From Candidatus Zixiibacteriota bacterium (lineage in GTDB: Bacteria; SM23-81; DAOVCL01): a stretch of 13,236 nucleotides of DNA. The position numbers and the translations under genes were made by a program. The stretch spans positions 1 through 13,236 of the forward strand of contig DAOVCL010000033.1 in NCBI GenBank assembly GCA_030670005.1, in the 5' to 3' direction. How positions within the stretch are numbered: the first letter of the stretch is position 1; each line of letters opens with the position of its first letter. Under the pieces are notes generated by a model, which did not search any database, was not told the DNA's origin, and worked only from the letters and a program-made list of their open reading frames with translations. Shown one piece after another: positions 11,802 to 13,236 of the stretch.

Positions 11802-13139
11802 ATGGAAAGTTCTCAGATCTGGCCTCAATGCCTCGGATTTATCAGTCAGAGAATTACAGAGAGGAGCTTTCAGACCTGGTTTAAGCCCACACGGTGCTTG
11901 ACCTTTGAAGATGAGGGTATAACCATTGAAGTTCCTAGTCACTTCTTCGCAGAGTGGTTGGAACAACATTATCTCCCCCTCATCAAAGAATCGGTAGCCA
12001 CTGTGACTAATAAGACGAATATTCCTATTTCCTTTTCCGTCAACTCTCGGGGGCGCACCCCGTTCTTTGGGCCGCAAAGGAAGGGGTTAATCTTCCACCA
12101 CCAACCAAGGGGAGAGTTTGATCTTAACCCCCGTTATACATTTAATGCCTTCGTTGTGGGAGAATCCAATCAATTTGCCCATGCTGCCTCTCTGGCTGTG
12201 GCCGAGGCGCCCGGGAAGACGAAATTTAATCCCCTTTTTATCTATGGAGGAGTGGGGTTAGGCAAGACCCATCTCATCCAAGCCATTGGCCATTTTATTG
12301 GGGCTAATAAGCCTAAGGCCAAGGTGGAGTATGTAACCTCGGAGAGGTTCACTATGGACTTTATCTCCTCTATCGCTAACAAGACCATTTCCCAGTTCAG
12401 TAAAAAATACAGGGATCTGGATGTGCTTCTTGTCGACGATATCCAGTTCTTCGGTGGAAAGGAGAGAACCCAAAGCGAATTTTTCCACACCTTTAACACC
12501 CTATATCAGAGGGAGAGGCAAATCGTCCTCACCTCTGACCGCCCACCCAGAGAGATAAGTGGACTTGAGGATAGGCTCCTCTCCCGTTTCTCCGGGGGAT
12601 TAGTCACAGACATTCAACCCCCAGATCTGGAGACCAGAATTGCCATTTTAAAGAAGAGGGCAGAAGGAGATGGAATAGAGATCTCCGATGAGATAATCTA
12701 CTTTATTGCCAATCATATAACCTCGAATATAAGGGAACTACAGGGTTCCCTGATCAGGCTTCTGGCTTACTCCTCCATAACCGGAAGTGAGATCTCCTTG
12801 GAGTTGGCCCGGGATATCCTCCGGGATACCATCAACCACACCGGTAAAAGAGTGGTTAGCATCGACCATATCCAGACTCAAGTAGCGGTGGAGTTTCATG
12901 TCCCCGAGGAATCGCTCGTTACCAAAAAGAGAACAAAGGAGATAGCTTTCCCCCGTCAGGTGGCTATGTATCTCTGTCGTCAACTCACCCCCCACTCCCT
13001 GAAGACAATTGGCCTCAAGTTCGGGGGGAGAGACCATAGCACAGTAATTCATGCCTGTAAGCTCGTTGGTGATTTGATGAAAAAAGATGAGGAGTTTAGG
13101 GAGCGCCTCAATGGACTAATCACCAGGATAAGTGTATAA
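11802..13139 (+). CDS. dnaA: Chromosomal replication initiator protein DnaA
   Basis: A 445-residue DnaA, the ATP-dependent initiator that binds DnaA boxes and melts the origin. Domain I occupies about 1-80 (with SFQTWFKPTRCL), domain II is a very short linker (about 81-108), domain III is the AAA+ module (about 109-325), and domain IV (about 345-445) binds DNA. Walker A is GGVGLGKT (149-156), Walker B LLVDDIQF (209-216), sensor I LTSDRPP (243-249), the arginine-finger region DRLLSRF (257-263) and sensor II NIRELQGSLIRL (309-320). The DNA-binding signature GGRDHSTVIHA is at 408-418. The ATG follows AGAGGGGAG. Flanking DnaA boxes on both sides suggest autoregulation. dnaN would usually follow but lies outside the window. 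Confidence 0.99.
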   Translation: MESSQIWPQCLGFISQRITERSFQTWFKPTRCLTFEDEGITIEVPSHFFAEWLEQHYLPLIKESVATVTNKTNIPISFSVNSRGRTPFFGPQRKGLIFHHQPRGEFDLNPRYTFNAFVVGESNQFAHAASLAVAEAPGKTKFNPLFIYGGVGLGKTHLIQAIGHFIGANKPKAKVEYVTSERFTMDFISSIANKTISQFSKKYRDLDVLLVDDIQFFGGKERTQSEFFHTFNTLYQRERQIVLTSDRPPREISGLEDRLLSRFSGGLVTDIQPPDLETRIAILKKRAEGDGIEISDEIIYFIANHITSNIRELQGSLIRLLAYSSITGSEISLELARDILRDTINHTGKRVVSIDHIQTQVAVEFHVPEESLVTKKRTKEIAFPRQVAMYLCRQLTPHSLKTIGLKFGGRDHSTVIHACKLVGDLMKKDEEFRERLNGLITRISV

Positions 13140-13236
13140 CCTGTGGAAAACCTGGTGACCTTATTGTGGATAATTCAAAACCGATACCTATCCACAGGTT
13201 CTCCAGAAGTTATCACCAGATTTATCCACCAGCGAT
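13140..13236. other. oriC: oriC, downstream part: phased DnaA boxes after dnaA
   Basis: Directly after dnaA lie TGTGGAAAA (13142-13150) and TGTGGATAA (13165-13173), both matching TTWTNCACA on the - strand. They are followed on the + strand by CTATCCACA (13188-13196, one mismatch), TTATCACCA (13210-13218, two mismatches) and TTATCCACC (13222-13230, one mismatch). With the upstream cluster this makes a bipartite origin of the kind known in Bacillus and Helicobacter. The window ends here, so further boxes and the unwinding element may lie beyond. Confidence 0.85.

Overview
This window is the replication-origin neighbourhood of a bacterial chromosome, with GC content estimated by eye near 50%. 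One gene, dnaA, runs on the + strand. Everything to its left is on the - strand, so transcription diverges from an origin lying in about 11.5-11.8 kb and 13.14-13.24 kb, and all genes are co-directional with replication. The long YidC with a large periplasmic domain points to a diderm (Gram-negative-type) cell. A bactofilin, a chromosomal ParABS system and V/A-type ATPase subunits argue against an ordinary enterobacterium or bacillus. I cannot name the phylum; a deep-branching or uncultured diderm lineage is my inference.

Layout from right to left. DnaA boxes lie on both sides of dnaA (11802-13139), giving a bipartite oriC. A TTGACT-17-TATTAT promoter serves dnaA, and a divergent TTGACA-16-TATCTT promoter serves the - strand genes rpmH, rnpA, yidD, yidC, jag/khpB, mnmE and rsmG. 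These are packed with overlaps or gaps of a few bases. They cover ribosomal protein L34, the RNase P protein, membrane protein insertion, an RNA-binding protein, tRNA wobble modification and 16S rRNA methylation. A perfect 16-bp parS site sits inside the start of rsmG.

After a 343-base spacer come parA (soj) and parB (spo0J), then a membrane-anchored LytM/M23-domain protein that has lost its zinc ligands. After a hairpin-rich spacer of 305 bases come a bactofilin and two V/A-type ATPase genes (subunit H/G and subunit I/a). Chromosome segregation, envelope/cytoskeleton and ATPase stalk/stator genes are thus strung together. The remaining V-ATPase genes are not in the window.

The leftmost 927 bases have no intact gene. 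They hold a short coding remnant and a dense array of small palindromes.

Most of the window is a conventional origin cluster. The points I find most worth checking are: rnpA has no ATG/GTG/TTG start at the expected place, and a canonical -1 slippery heptamer in rpmH leads into its frame; the LytM protein is predicted to be catalytically dead; and DnaA-box-like sequences downstream of dnaA are spaced 23, 23 and 22 bp apart.
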